From: JBKPIY01 sp046730475
Lineage (GTDB): Bacteria > Actinomycetota > Thermoleophilia > Solirubrobacterales > 70-9
Reading direction: 5' to 3'
NCBI GenBank assembly: GCA_046730475.1
Contig: JBKPIY010000008.1
Coordinates: forward strand, 1 to 6,820
DNA: 6,820 nt
The notes below the pieces were generated by a model. That model ran no database searches. It worked only from the letters and a program-made list of their open reading frames with translations, and was not told the DNA's origin. Made by a program: the position numbers and the translations under genes. Shown one piece after another: positions 1 through 5,764 of this stretch; within the stretch, counting starts at the first letter, position 1; each line of letters begins with the position of its first letter.

Positions 1-1
1 G

Positions 2-268
2 GGCCGTGACGCGGTGGTCGCGTCCTGGCTCGGGGAGGGCGATGAGGGGAGCGCGTCGACCCGCGACGAGGAGGGCACATACGACGCCACCTACCGAGCC
101 GCCGCCGTGAGCGGCGATGTCGCGGTCGCCACCGGCACCACCACCTACAGCGCCGAGCCCGGCGGACCGGTCGACAGGGTCTTCCACAACTGCTTCGTGA
201 TGCGCTTCGATCCCGCGGGCCGCTGCCGCGAGTTCACCGAGTGGTTCATGGAGCAGCCCCGCCGCTAG
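2..268 (+). CDS. NTF2/SnoaL-like family protein, C-terminal part
   Basis: The gene enters from the left edge, so its start is not visible. The frame is open from base 2 and ends at TAG 266-268, giving about 88 residues. The visible part has the pattern of the second half of an NTF2/SnoaL cone fold: an acidic stretch, YDATYRAAAVSGDVAVATG, then DRVFHNCFVMRFD, then GRCREFTEWFMEQP. The alternating strands and the closing REFTEWFME segment are typical of small actinobacterial 'nuclear transport factor 2 family' proteins, which often close with a similar EFxEWxM segment. These proteins are cytosolic and use the cone either as a small-molecule pocket or as an enzyme site; the substrate cannot be told from this fragment. 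The gene is convergent with the next one, 78 bases away. The family call is fairly sure, the function is not. Confidence 0.75.
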   Translation, partial: GRDAVVASWLGEGDEGSASTRDEEGTYDATYRAAAVSGDVAVATGTTTYSAEPGGPVDRVFHNCFVMRFDPAGRCREFTEWFMEQPRR

Positions 269-270
269 CT

Positions 271-295
271 GCCAGGCTCCCCGAGCAACCCTGGC
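271..295. terminator. weak inverted repeat between convergent genes
   Basis: GCCAGG at 271-276 and CCTGGC at 290-295 form a perfect six-base stem around a 13-base loop. It lies three bases after the stop of the NTF2-like gene and about 50 bases beyond the end of the convergent secreted-protein gene. There is no T tract on either side, so its role as a terminator is only a positional guess. Confidence 0.2.
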
Positions 296-346
296 TCGAC
301 GTCCGGGGGCGGGGGCGAGGTCAGTATTCGGGCAGGCGAACGAGCT

Positions 347-1084
347 CTAGCTGCGACGCCGGCAGGGGGTGCTGCTGGTCGAACGCTGCACGCCGTACGG
401 CTCGTCGTAGCGGGGCAGGTAGACGAAGGTCCACCGGCGCTTTCGTGGGCACCTCTTTGGGGTGCGCAGGAGCGGATGCTTACGAGTGCCGCCGCGGGGG
501 AGCTTCAGGGCGAGGCGGGTGACCGCGACCTCGTACCCCCCGGGGAGCTCGATGGGCGGGATCGTTCCGGTGACGCGGTTGCGATCGTGCGTGAGGCGCA
601 GCACGCGCAGCACCGTCCCGCTCTCGGTTGTGAAGATGGCCGCCAGCTGCGGTCGGGCGGCGAAGACGTAAGCGTTCACGTCCAGGATGCCGACCGCGCC
701 GAGAAAGAGGCCACCCGCCCCCGTTCCGATCCGTGAGCGGGCGGGGCAGGCATCGAGCCCCTCGGTGGCGATCTGCTCGTCGGATGCAAAGCAGTTCCGC
801 ACGCCGCGCAGATCGACGCGCGTGCCCCGCGGGAACACGAACTTCACCTCGCGCTGCGGCGGGACCTGCTCGCCCGCCGGGAACGGTTTCAGCGCCCCAT
901 CGAAGCTCCACCCGGTCGGGGTGGCGCGCTTGGCTGTCGTGAAGCGCTGCTTCATCTTCGCGTAGAGCGGCGCCGTGCTGCTCTTCATGGCGGGATCGGT
1001 GGACCCGGGTTTCGCGAGCGCCGACCCCAGGCTTATCGCGACGAGGGCGAGGGCGGCGAGAACGGCGGCTCCACGGACGGACAT
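347..1084 (-). CDS. secreted four-cysteine protein of unknown function
   Basis: This encodes 245 residues. The N-terminus is a clear Sec signal peptide: a short basic start (MSVRG), a hydrophobic core at about 6-20, and a likely cleavage site after SALA (about residue 24). The mature part has four cysteines, C98, C113, C212 and C241. They sit in the local contexts NCFASDEQIATEGLDACP and CPRKRRWTF...STPC, which suggests two extracytoplasmic disulfides. The segment ACPARSRIGTGAG (112-124) followed by a hydrophobic strand, and the closing CP...W...TPC, resemble a group of exported hypothetical proteins that I associate with Solirubrobacterales genomes; I know of no assigned function for them. 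The start is supported by a strong ribosome-binding site at 1089-1096. The gene lies downstream of, and in the same direction as, the sigma/anti-sigma operon, with a GC hairpin between, so it may be a separate transcript. It is a real gene of unknown function. Confidence 0.85.
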   Translation of the reverse strand: MSVRGAAVLAALALVAISLGSALAKPGSTDPAMKSSTAPLYAKMKQRFTTAKRATPTGWSFDGALKPFPAGEQVPPQREVKFVFPRGTRVDLRGVRNCFASDEQIATEGLDACPARSRIGTGAGGLFLGAVGILDVNAYVFAARPQLAAIFTTESGTVLRVLRLTHDRNRVTGTIPPIELPGGYEVAVTRLALKLPRGGTRKHPLLRTPKRCPRKRRWTFVYLPRYDEPYGVQRSTSSTPCRRRS

Positions 1085-1088
1085 GATT

Positions 1089-1096
1089 CTCCTCCC
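1089..1096 (-). promoter_or_regulatory. Shine-Dalgarno site of the secreted-protein gene
   Basis: On the minus strand GGGAGGAG ends four bases before the ATG at 1084-1082. It matches the anti-Shine-Dalgarno consensus closely and fixes the start of the 347-1084 gene. I could not identify a convincing promoter further upstream. Confidence 0.8.
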
Positions 1097-1177
1097 ATCG
1101 GGTGCCGACTAGTTTGGCTCAATTCCGCGTCGCCGGTCGGGCGAACGCACGAGCAGTCCGATCGGGGTGGGTGTCAT

Positions 1178-1194
1178 CGGCGGGCGACCCGCCG
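1178..1194. terminator. perfect GC hairpin downstream of the sigma/anti-sigma operon
   Basis: CGGCGGG (1178-1184) and CCCGCCG (1188-1194) form a perfect seven-pair all-GC stem around a three-base loop. It lies 64 bases past the stop of the anti-sigma-like gene and 93 bases before the start of the secreted-protein gene, both on the minus strand. There is no T run after it on the minus strand, but terminators in high-GC actinobacteria often lack one. It could end the sigma operon transcript; an attenuator or an mRNA-stabilising structure is also possible. Confidence 0.45.
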
Positions 1195-1258
1195 CAGATA
1201 TGGCCGCGTCTCGCTACGCAGTATCCGCGTCAGATCCCCGATCGCGAGGTTGACGTCG

Positions 1259-2032
1259 TCACCGTAGCGAGCGCGCGATCGAGACCGCCTCGGCGCAGTG
1301 AAAGCTTCCCTCCAGGCGCACCAGCAGGCCGTGACGCTCAATGAGCAACACGTTCCCAGCCAGCCGGAGGGTCATTCGCCGAGGGCGCCCGCTCTGGTCG
1401 CGGTAGAAGAAGAGGTGCGGCGCTCCAGCCAGCCACGCCGCCGGATCGCCGTCGAGCCGGAACCGACGAACCGTCGTTCCGTACCCGACGACCTTGCCGA
1501 GGTAATCGGGGTCGACCTCGCCGCGAAACTCGCTGATCAAGAGTCCCAAGCCGGTCTCGCGTGCCTCGGGAAGCCGGCGGCGGGCGCGATAGGCGAGCGA
1601 GACGAAACCGCCGGCGGCACGTGGCCGGAGGTACACCCGATCGGGTCGCCCGAGTCGCCGGGGGACGAGGACGTCGAAGGGGAGGGCGCGCCGCGCGGAG
1701 GCGAGAGTGGTCCTTTGTCCGAGGCCGAGCCCGCCGCCGCCACGCACCGGCGCCGGCGGAATCGTCGTCGTCCGCTCGATCGTCGCCCCGCGCAGGCCGA
1801 GCAGATCGAGCAACGAGTGGCGTAGGCTCGGGACAGCCGCGAGGACGGTCCCGGCCGCGAGCAGGACCAGCGCCGCCGTCACCAGGGCGAGGCGCCATCC
1901 CCGCTTCGGCGTCGTCACTCGCCGCCGTGGACGCTCGGGCAGCCTTCGCGCCACCGCCGCGGCCAGGTCCGGGGTCCGGGGAAACTCGATCTCGCTCCCA
2001 GCCTCGATCAGAAGGCGCTCGAGGTCATTCAT
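1259..2032 (-). CDS. single-pass membrane protein, probable anti-sigma partner of the ECF sigma factor
   Basis: This encodes 257 residues. Residues 1-46 are a short cytoplasmic part starting MNDLERLL and ending in a basic cluster (RPRRR, PKRGWR). One transmembrane segment spans about 47-67 (WRLALVTAALVLLAAG...). Residues 68-257 should lie outside the membrane and contain the segment GLRGATIERTTTIPP (79-93). The gene starts inside the sigma gene stop (ATGA at 2032-2029), so the two are translationally coupled, the usual arrangement for a sigma/anti-sigma pair. The cytoplasmic part has no HxxxCxxC zinc-binding motif, so it is not a standard ZAS-domain anti-sigma factor. The outer domain resembles the DUF4367-like sensors found beside sigma factors, though I hold that comparison loosely. 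Anti-sigma function is inferred from position and topology. The only cysteine, C246, lies near the C-terminus, arguing against a thiol switch. Confidence 0.82.
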   Translation of the reverse strand: MNDLERLLIEAGSEIEFPRTPDLAAAVARRLPERPRRRVTTPKRGWRLALVTAALVLLAAGTVLAAVPSLRHSLLDLLGLRGATIERTTTIPPAPVRGGGGLGLGQRTTLASARRALPFDVLVPRRLGRPDRVYLRPRAAGGFVSLAYRARRRLPEARETGLGLLISEFRGEVDPDYLGKVVGYGTTVRRFRLDGDPAAWLAGAPHLFFYRDQSGRPRRMTLRLAGNVLLIERHGLLVRLEGSFHCAEAVSIARSLR

Positions 2033-2586
2033 GGGCCCGCTCCGATCTCCCTCTCCAGTCGGTTGAGCGCCCGCGAGAGTCGCGACTTCACCGTCCCGCG
2101 CCGCGTGCCCATCGCGGCGGCCGTCTCCGCTTCGCTCAGCTCCATGAAATAGCGGCAGAAGATCGCCGTCCTCTGCCTCTCCGGGAGCCGATCGACGGCG
2201 TCGAGCAGCTCCTGGCGGCGCTCGCGGACGAGGAGCGCCGCCTCGGGCGACGGGACCGCGTCGTCCTGGCGACGCTCCTCGGCCACCCGTATCGCCAGCC
2301 GCGCCCGGCGCCCGGCCGCGACGCGCCGGTTTCGAGCCTCGTTGGAGACGATCCGAAGGAGCCAGGGGCGAAACGGCCGGTCCGGGCGAAACCGCCCGAG
2401 GGCGTCGTAGGCCTTCAGAAACGCGTCCTGGGCGGCCTCCTCGGCCTCGGCCGCCGACCCGGTGATCGCCCAGGCAACCCGGAAGGCGATGGTCTGGTGG
2501 CGTTCCATCAGCTTTTCGTACGCGCTCCGATCGCCGCGCTGGGCGCGCTGGATCAGGGTCGATTCCGCCAGTGGCCGGTCCTCCAC
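2029..2586 (-). CDS. RNA polymerase ECF-type (sigma-70 family) sigma factor
   Basis: From GTG at 2586 this gives 185 residues, the usual ECF length. Region 2 covers about 20-90, with the core-binding and -10-recognition helices visible in AEEAAQDAFLKAYDALGRF (48-66) and RPFRPWLLRIVSNEARNRRR-like residues (about 70-88). Region 4 covers about 126-178, with LDAVDRLPERQRTAIFCRY, then SEAETAAAMGTRRGTVKSRL, the -35-binding helix-turn-helix, then SRALNRLE. The open frame runs back to 2892, but those upstream residues look non-coding (rich in Arg and Ser, unlike any ECF N-terminus) and would read through the promoter region. The GTG at 2586 starts just before the region 2 domain and 9 bases after the end of a candidate -10 element, which suggests a nearly leaderless mRNA. 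It is co-transcribed with the anti-sigma-like gene (ATGA overlap) and probably autoregulated through the GGAACC motif upstream. Confidence 0.93.
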   Translation of the reverse strand: MEDRPLAESTLIQRAQRGDRSAYEKLMERHQTIAFRVAWAITGSAAEAEEAAQDAFLKAYDALGRFRPDRPFRPWLLRIVSNEARNRRVAAGRRARLAIRVAEERRQDDAVPSPEAALLVRERRQELLDAVDRLPERQRTAIFCRYFMELSEAETAAAMGTRRGTVKSRLSRALNRLEREIGAGP

Positions 2587-2595
2587 TGTGCCCGT

Positions 2596-2623
2596 ATTAC
2601 AAGCGAAGGCAGCCCGAGGTTCC
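2596..2623 (-). promoter_or_regulatory. candidate ECF promoter of the sigma operon
   Basis: On the minus strand, GGAACC (2623-2618) is followed by 15 bases and then TTGTAAT (2602-2596). GGAACC is the classic -35 sequence of group-IV sigma factors and the spacing falls in their usual range. Transcription would start around 2590-2588, only 2-4 bases before the GTG start of the sigma gene. The same motif with identical spacing occurs on the other strand at 2647-2674, which strengthens the call. Confidence 0.65.
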
Positions 2624-2646
2624 GAGCACACCGGATCGTCTCGGGT

Positions 2647-2674
2647 GGAACCGATCCCGGCGCCGCGTTGTAGA
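2647..2674 (+). promoter_or_regulatory. candidate ECF promoter of the divergent membrane-protein gene
   Basis: GGAACC (2647-2652) is followed by 15 bases and TTGTAGA (2668-2674), the latter preceded by CG so that it also contains the ECF-like CGTT. A start of transcription near 2681 would leave a leader of about 22 bases containing the AAGGA ribosome-binding site at 2693-2697. The two -35 hexamers facing outward are only 23 bases apart, so polymerases at the two promoters would probably interfere with each other. Confidence 0.62.
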
Positions 2675-2703
2675 GGCAGTGAGATTCGACGAAAGGAACG
2701 CCG

Positions 2704-3327
2704 ATGAAGCGCACCCTCCTCGCCCTCGTGGCCGTCTCGCTCCTGGCAGCTCCCGCCGCGGCCAGCGCGAAGCGGCTTGCCTCCGCGACCGTATGCGGAT
2801 CCTCGGGCTGCAACAGCTCGAGCCATCCGGCGACACTGCTCCCGCCCATGGGGGGCGGTCCGCCACGAGCTTGGGGGCCTTCGCGGGCCCACCCCTTCTA
2901 CCGGCTGCGGATCCGATTTGACGGGGCTCCCTCGACCGAATCGGCGACGTTGCTAGTGGTGCCGAAGGGGCGCTGGGTTCGTGGACCCGACATGTCCTGG
3001 ACGCAGACCTCGGCCGCCGCGCTCGGCCGGATCGAGAGGCTCGCCGGCGATCTGCGGCCGTTTCCCGCCTCGAAGCTCGATCACGCCTCGCGACTCCCAG
3101 GGGTGCCTGTCAGCCGGCCGCAATCGCACCCCAACACGGCCGTCCCGAACGGGGCTGGACCGAGGTCGGTCGGCCACGGAGGCTCGGTTCCGTGGCCGGC
3201 GATTGCCGCCGCGGCGGCGGGGCTGCTCCTGGTGACCGGGCTCGCCCTCGGGCTGTGGCGGTCGCGAGGTCTGGCGATCCGCGCAAGGCCGATCCGCGGA
3301 GCTTCGGAACGCCAAGGTCCGCTGTAG
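2704..3327 (+). CDS. exported protein with C-terminal membrane anchor, unknown function
   Basis: This encodes 207 residues. The signal peptide MKRTLLALVAVSLLAAPAAA ends with a likely cut after ASA (about 22). A short conserved-looking cysteine pair follows, VCGSSGC (C31, C36). Next come a segment with strand-like character, HPFYRLRIRFD (63-73) and SATLLVVPKGRWV (80-92), and a Pro/Gly/Ser-rich linker (about 133-163). A transmembrane helix at about 164-185 precedes a basic 20-residue cytoplasmic tail (RSRGLAIRARPIR...). The topology is therefore type I, with the outer domain tethered to the membrane. The start is supported by AAGGA at 2693-2697, six bases from the ATG. The gene is divergent from the sigma factor and carries the same promoter motif, so it is a likely direct target and perhaps a further component of the same signalling unit. 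I do not recognise the family. Confidence 0.8.
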   Translation: MKRTLLALVAVSLLAAPAAASAKRLASATVCGSSGCNSSSHPATLLPPMGGGPPRAWGPSRAHPFYRLRIRFDGAPSTESATLLVVPKGRWVRGPDMSWTQTSAAALGRIERLAGDLRPFPASKLDHASRLPGVPVSRPQSHPNTAVPNGAGPRSVGHGGSVPWPAIAAAAAGLLLVTGLALGLWRSRGLAIRARPIRGASERQGPL

Positions 3328-3332
3328 GCGCG

Positions 3333-3411
3333 GCGGCGGGGTCAGCCCTCGGCCGCCTCGGGCGAGGCGCTTGCAGTCCTCGATTCGATCCGCTTCGGAA
3401 TGCCCCGCCGC
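3333..3411. terminator. nested inverted repeats between convergent genes, possible bidirectional terminator
   Basis: An outer perfect nine-base inverted repeat, GCGGCGGGG (3333-3341) and CCCCGCCGC (3403-3411), encloses a six-pair hairpin, CGCCTC (3354-3359) and GAGGCG (3364-3369) with loop GGGC, and a smaller four-pair one at 3389-3399. Together they fill most of the 99-base gap between the stops of the membrane-protein gene (+) and the transporter gene (-). No clear T tract follows on either strand, so termination is inferred from position and structure. Confidence 0.4.
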
Positions 3412-3426
3412 ACGATTCAGGGGACC

Positions 3427-4959
3427 TCACGCCAACTCAAGCGCCTCGCCACTCGGCTCCGGCGGTTGTGCCGGAATCAGGGCGACGGCCACCACCGCAC
3501 CTGCGATCGCCACTGCGGCGGCAACCAGGCAGGCGATCTCGAACCCGTGGAAGAAGGCCGCTGAGGCCGCGTCTCGGAGCGCCGCCGCCAAATCGCCGTG
3601 GCCGCCGGCATCGAGTTGGTCCGCCGCGCCGAGCGCTCCGCCAACCGATCGATTGGCGGCGCCGGCGGCGGCGCCGGGGAGATGGACGCTGAGGCCGCCG
3701 GTGAGCCGGCTGGCGTAGACCGAGGCGTAGATGCTGCCGATCACGGCGACGCCCAGAGTCCCGCCGAGGATCCGGGTCGCGTCGTTGATGGCTGAGCCCA
3801 CGCCCGCCTTGGCCCGTGGGACGGCGCCCATGATCGACTCGGTGGCCGGAGCGCTCGTCAGTCCGATCCCCGAGCCGATCAGCACCATCTGGCCGGCAAT
3901 GGTCAGATAGCTCGTGCTCGCGGAGGCCGTCGAGGTCCAGGCGAGGCCCGCGGCCAGCGAGAGGAGGCCGGCGGCGACGACCAGCTTGGTGCCGCTGCGC
4001 ACCGCGAGACCGGTACCGAGGACGGAGGTGATGCCGGTCAACGTCGCCACCGGGAGCAGGCGCACGCCGGTGCTGAACGGCCCGTAATCCTTGAGGAACT
4101 GGAAGTAGAGGGTGACGAGGAAGATGAACCCCATCAGCGAGAAGAATGTGATCGTCACCGCGCCGCTGGCGGCGCTGAAGCGGAGGTTCCGGAACAGGCC
4201 GACGTCGAGCATCGGGGCGGCCGCACGCCGCTCCCAGGCGATGAAGGCGAGGAGCAGGGAGGCGGCGAGCGCGAACCCGGCGACGCTTCGGGCGGCGGCC
4301 CAGCCCTCGTTCGGGGCCGCGATGATCGTGTAGATCAGAACCGCCATCGCCGCCGTGGACAGGACCAGGCCGGGCCGGTCAGCGGGAGGCGCTTGCGGAT
4401 CGCGCGAGCTCGGGACGTACACACTGACCAAGACCAGGCCAAGCGCGGCGATCGGGGCGAGGGCGAAGAACACGCTCTGCCAGCCGTCGCGCTCCAGCAG
4501 CCAGCCGCCGACGATCGGCCCCAGCGCGATCCCGACCCCGGTGGTCGCTCCCCAGAGCCCGATCGCTCGCGCCCGTTCGCGACGGTCCGTGAAGACGTTG
4601 GTGAGCAGCGAAAGCGTGGCCGGGAAGATCAGGGCGGCGCCCAGGCCCATCACCGCGCGCGCGGCGATCAGCTCGCCGGGGCTGTTGCCGAGCCCGCCGA
4701 GGACAGTGGCGACGCCGAACACCCCCAGGCCGGAGAGCAGGACGCCCTTGCGCCCGACCCGGTCACCGAGGTTTCCGGCGGCGAGCACGAGGGCGGCGAA
4801 CATCAGGTTGTAGGCGTCGACGATCCACTCGAGCTGGGTGGTGGAGGCGTGGAGCTCCCGGACGAGCGTCGGCAGGGCCACGTTGACGATCGTCGTATCC
4901 AGGTTGATCACAAAGGCCGCGAGGAGGAGTGAGGCGAGGATCAGAGGCTTGCGTGGCAT
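3427..4959 (-). CDS. MFS drug/metabolite efflux transporter, DHA2 (EmrB/QacA-like) family
   Basis: This encodes 510 residues, the usual length for 14-helix DHA2 proton antiporters. The sequence shows the family's landmarks: NLDTTIVNVALP in helix 1 (19-30) with the membrane-embedded D21, motif A between helices 2 and 3 as GNLGDRVGRKG (62-72), R102 in helix 4 (motif B area), and motif C in helix 5, GATTGVGIALGPIVGGW (137-153), characteristic of drug exporters. The protein would sit in the cytoplasmic membrane and export organic compounds in exchange for protons; the substrate cannot be read from sequence. The ATG at 4959 is preceded by GGAAAG about six bases away. A possible -10 (TATAAC) lies at 4982-4977. 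The gene is divergent from an HxlR regulator, which very probably controls it. A stretch of about 30 small, polar residues near 430-460 is the extracytoplasmic loop before the last helix. Confidence 0.95.
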   Translation of the reverse strand: MPRKPLILASLLLAAFVINLDTTIVNVALPTLVRELHASTTQLEWIVDAYNLMFAALVLAAGNLGDRVGRKGVLLSGLGVFGVATVLGGLGNSPGELIAARAVMGLGAALIFPATLSLLTNVFTDRRERARAIGLWGATTGVGIALGPIVGGWLLERDGWQSVFFALAPIAALGLVLVSVYVPSSRDPQAPPADRPGLVLSTAAMAVLIYTIIAAPNEGWAAARSVAGFALAASLLLAFIAWERRAAAPMLDVGLFRNLRFSAASGAVTITFFSLMGFIFLVTLYFQFLKDYGPFSTGVRLLPVATLTGITSVLGTGLAVRSGTKLVVAAGLLSLAAGLAWTSTASASTSYLTIAGQMVLIGSGIGLTSAPATESIMGAVPRAKAGVGSAINDATRILGGTLGVAVIGSIYASVYASRLTGGLSVHLPGAAAGAANRSVGGALGAADQLDAGGHGDLAAALRDAASAAFFHGFEIACLVAAAVAIAGAVVAVALIPAQPPEPSGEALELA

Positions 4960-4976
4960 CCAGCTTTCCGTCCCCG

Positions 4977-5047
4977 GTTATACCAGATATCCAAGCGTCT
5001 ACACCAGATTAGAGTGTGAGAGCTAGCACAGTTGGTGTCCACGCTAG
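4977..5047. promoter_or_regulatory. candidate divergent promoter/operator region with 21-bp phased repeats
   Basis: The 101-base gap between the transporter and regulator genes contains two different direct repeats, each with a 21-base period. ACCAGAT occurs at 4982-4988 and 5003-5009. GTGT-N4-GCTAG occurs at 5014-5026 and 5035-5047. An inverted pair ACACCA (5001-5006) / TGGTGT (5033-5038) spans both. TATAAC on the minus strand (4982-4977) is a plausible -10 for the transporter and overlaps the first ACCAGAT. Two helical turns between copies fits dimers binding on one DNA face. The most likely binder is the adjacent HxlR protein; this is inference. Confidence 0.5.
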
Positions 5048-5060
5048 GGTTTCTGGCGGG

Positions 5061-5747
5061 ATGTCAACGACGAACACCCAGAGATCCCGGAAGAGCTACG
5101 AGCAGTACTGCGCCGTCGCCCGGACGCTCGACGTCGTCGGCGAGCGCTGGACCCTGCTGATCGTTCGCGATCTCCTGATGGGCCCGAAGCGCTACACCGA
5201 CCTTCGTGAGGGCTTGCCGGGGATCGCGACCGACATTCTCACGGCGCGCCTGCGGACGCTCGAGGAAGCGGGCTTCGTGCAGCGGCGCGAGCTCCCCCGT
5301 CCGGCGCCGGCCACCGTCTACGAGCTGACCGAGAGGGGCAGGGAGTTGAGACATGCGGTCCTGGCCCTCGGCCAGGTGGGGCTCGCAAAACTCGGCGGCC
5401 CCGAGCCCGGCGAGGACGTCCGTGGGGAGCGTCTCGTGGTCGGCCTTCGCGTCTCCTTCCGGCGCGGGGAGTTCGCCGACCTGACCGAAACCTATGAGCT
5501 CGTCATCGACGGTGAGCCGTTCACGGTCGAGGTGAGCGACGGCGTCGTCGAGACCAGGCCGGGAAGGGCAGCGAGCCCGGCGATGAGAGTTGGCACCGAC
5601 GCGGATACCTTCGTCGCCTTGATGACCGGCCAGGTGGCCGCCGCCGACTCTCTTGCCAAGGGGCGCGCCACTCTCGAGGGGAAGCGCTCGGTGTTCGAGC
5701 GGTTCATTGACGCTTTCGCCTACGCCCCGGCGCAGTCGGCCGTCTAG
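5061..5747 (+). CDS. HxlR-family winged-helix regulator with C-terminal SCP2-like domain
   Basis: From ATG at 5061 this gives 228 residues. Residues 14-105 form an HxlR-type winged helix: YCAVARTLDVVGERWTLLIVRDL (16-38, including the usual N-terminal cysteine C17), RYTDLREGLPGIATDILTARLRTLEEAG with the recognition helix (44-71), and the wing ending in VYELTERGREL (86-96). Residues about 125-220 resemble an SCP2 sterol/lipid-carrier fold, with VIDGEPFTVEVSDG (148-161) and DTFVALMTGQVAAADSLAKGRATLEG (182-207). Such a pocket could sense a hydrophobic ligand. The frame is open back to a GTG at 5016, but the first 15 residues from there have no family resemblance, so the ATG is preferred, although its Shine-Dalgarno match (GGCGGG) is poor. 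The gene is divergent from the DHA2 transporter, its likely target, and ends with tandem stops TAG TAA. Confidence 0.92.
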   Translation: MSTTNTQRSRKSYEQYCAVARTLDVVGERWTLLIVRDLLMGPKRYTDLREGLPGIATDILTARLRTLEEAGFVQRRELPRPAPATVYELTERGRELRHAVLALGQVGLAKLGGPEPGEDVRGERLVVGLRVSFRRGEFADLTETYELVIDGEPFTVEVSDGVVETRPGRAASPAMRVGTDADTFVALMTGQVAAADSLAKGRATLEGKRSVFERFIDAFAYAPAQSAV

Positions 5748-5764
5748 TAAGGCGACGTCGGCTC

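Noticed and set aside
1251..1256. TTGACG-like -35 box on the plus strand near 1250
   Set aside because: No plus-strand gene follows and no matching -10 at a proper distance; it lies at the end of a minus-strand gene.
1459..1480. GGAACC followed by a GTTCC inverted repeat on the plus strand, resembling an ECF promoter or operator
   Set aside because: It lies inside the anti-sigma-like coding sequence, no plus-strand gene follows, and the -10 position does not contain TTGTA.
1561..2673. Long plus-strand open frame of 370 codons opposite the sigma and anti-sigma genes
   Set aside because: It is extremely rich in Arg, Pro and Ala with no domain pattern, and lies antisense to two well-recognised genes; this is a typical high-GC shadow.
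2587..2892. N-terminal extension of the sigma factor to an upstream start at 2892
   Set aside because: The extra 102 residues have no ECF character, overlap the start of the divergent gene, and would place the candidate promoter inside the coding region.
5016..5060. GTG at 5016 as the start of the HxlR regulator
   Set aside because: The 15 added residues have no family match and run across the repeat elements; ATG at 5061 gives a normal N-terminal lead into the winged helix.
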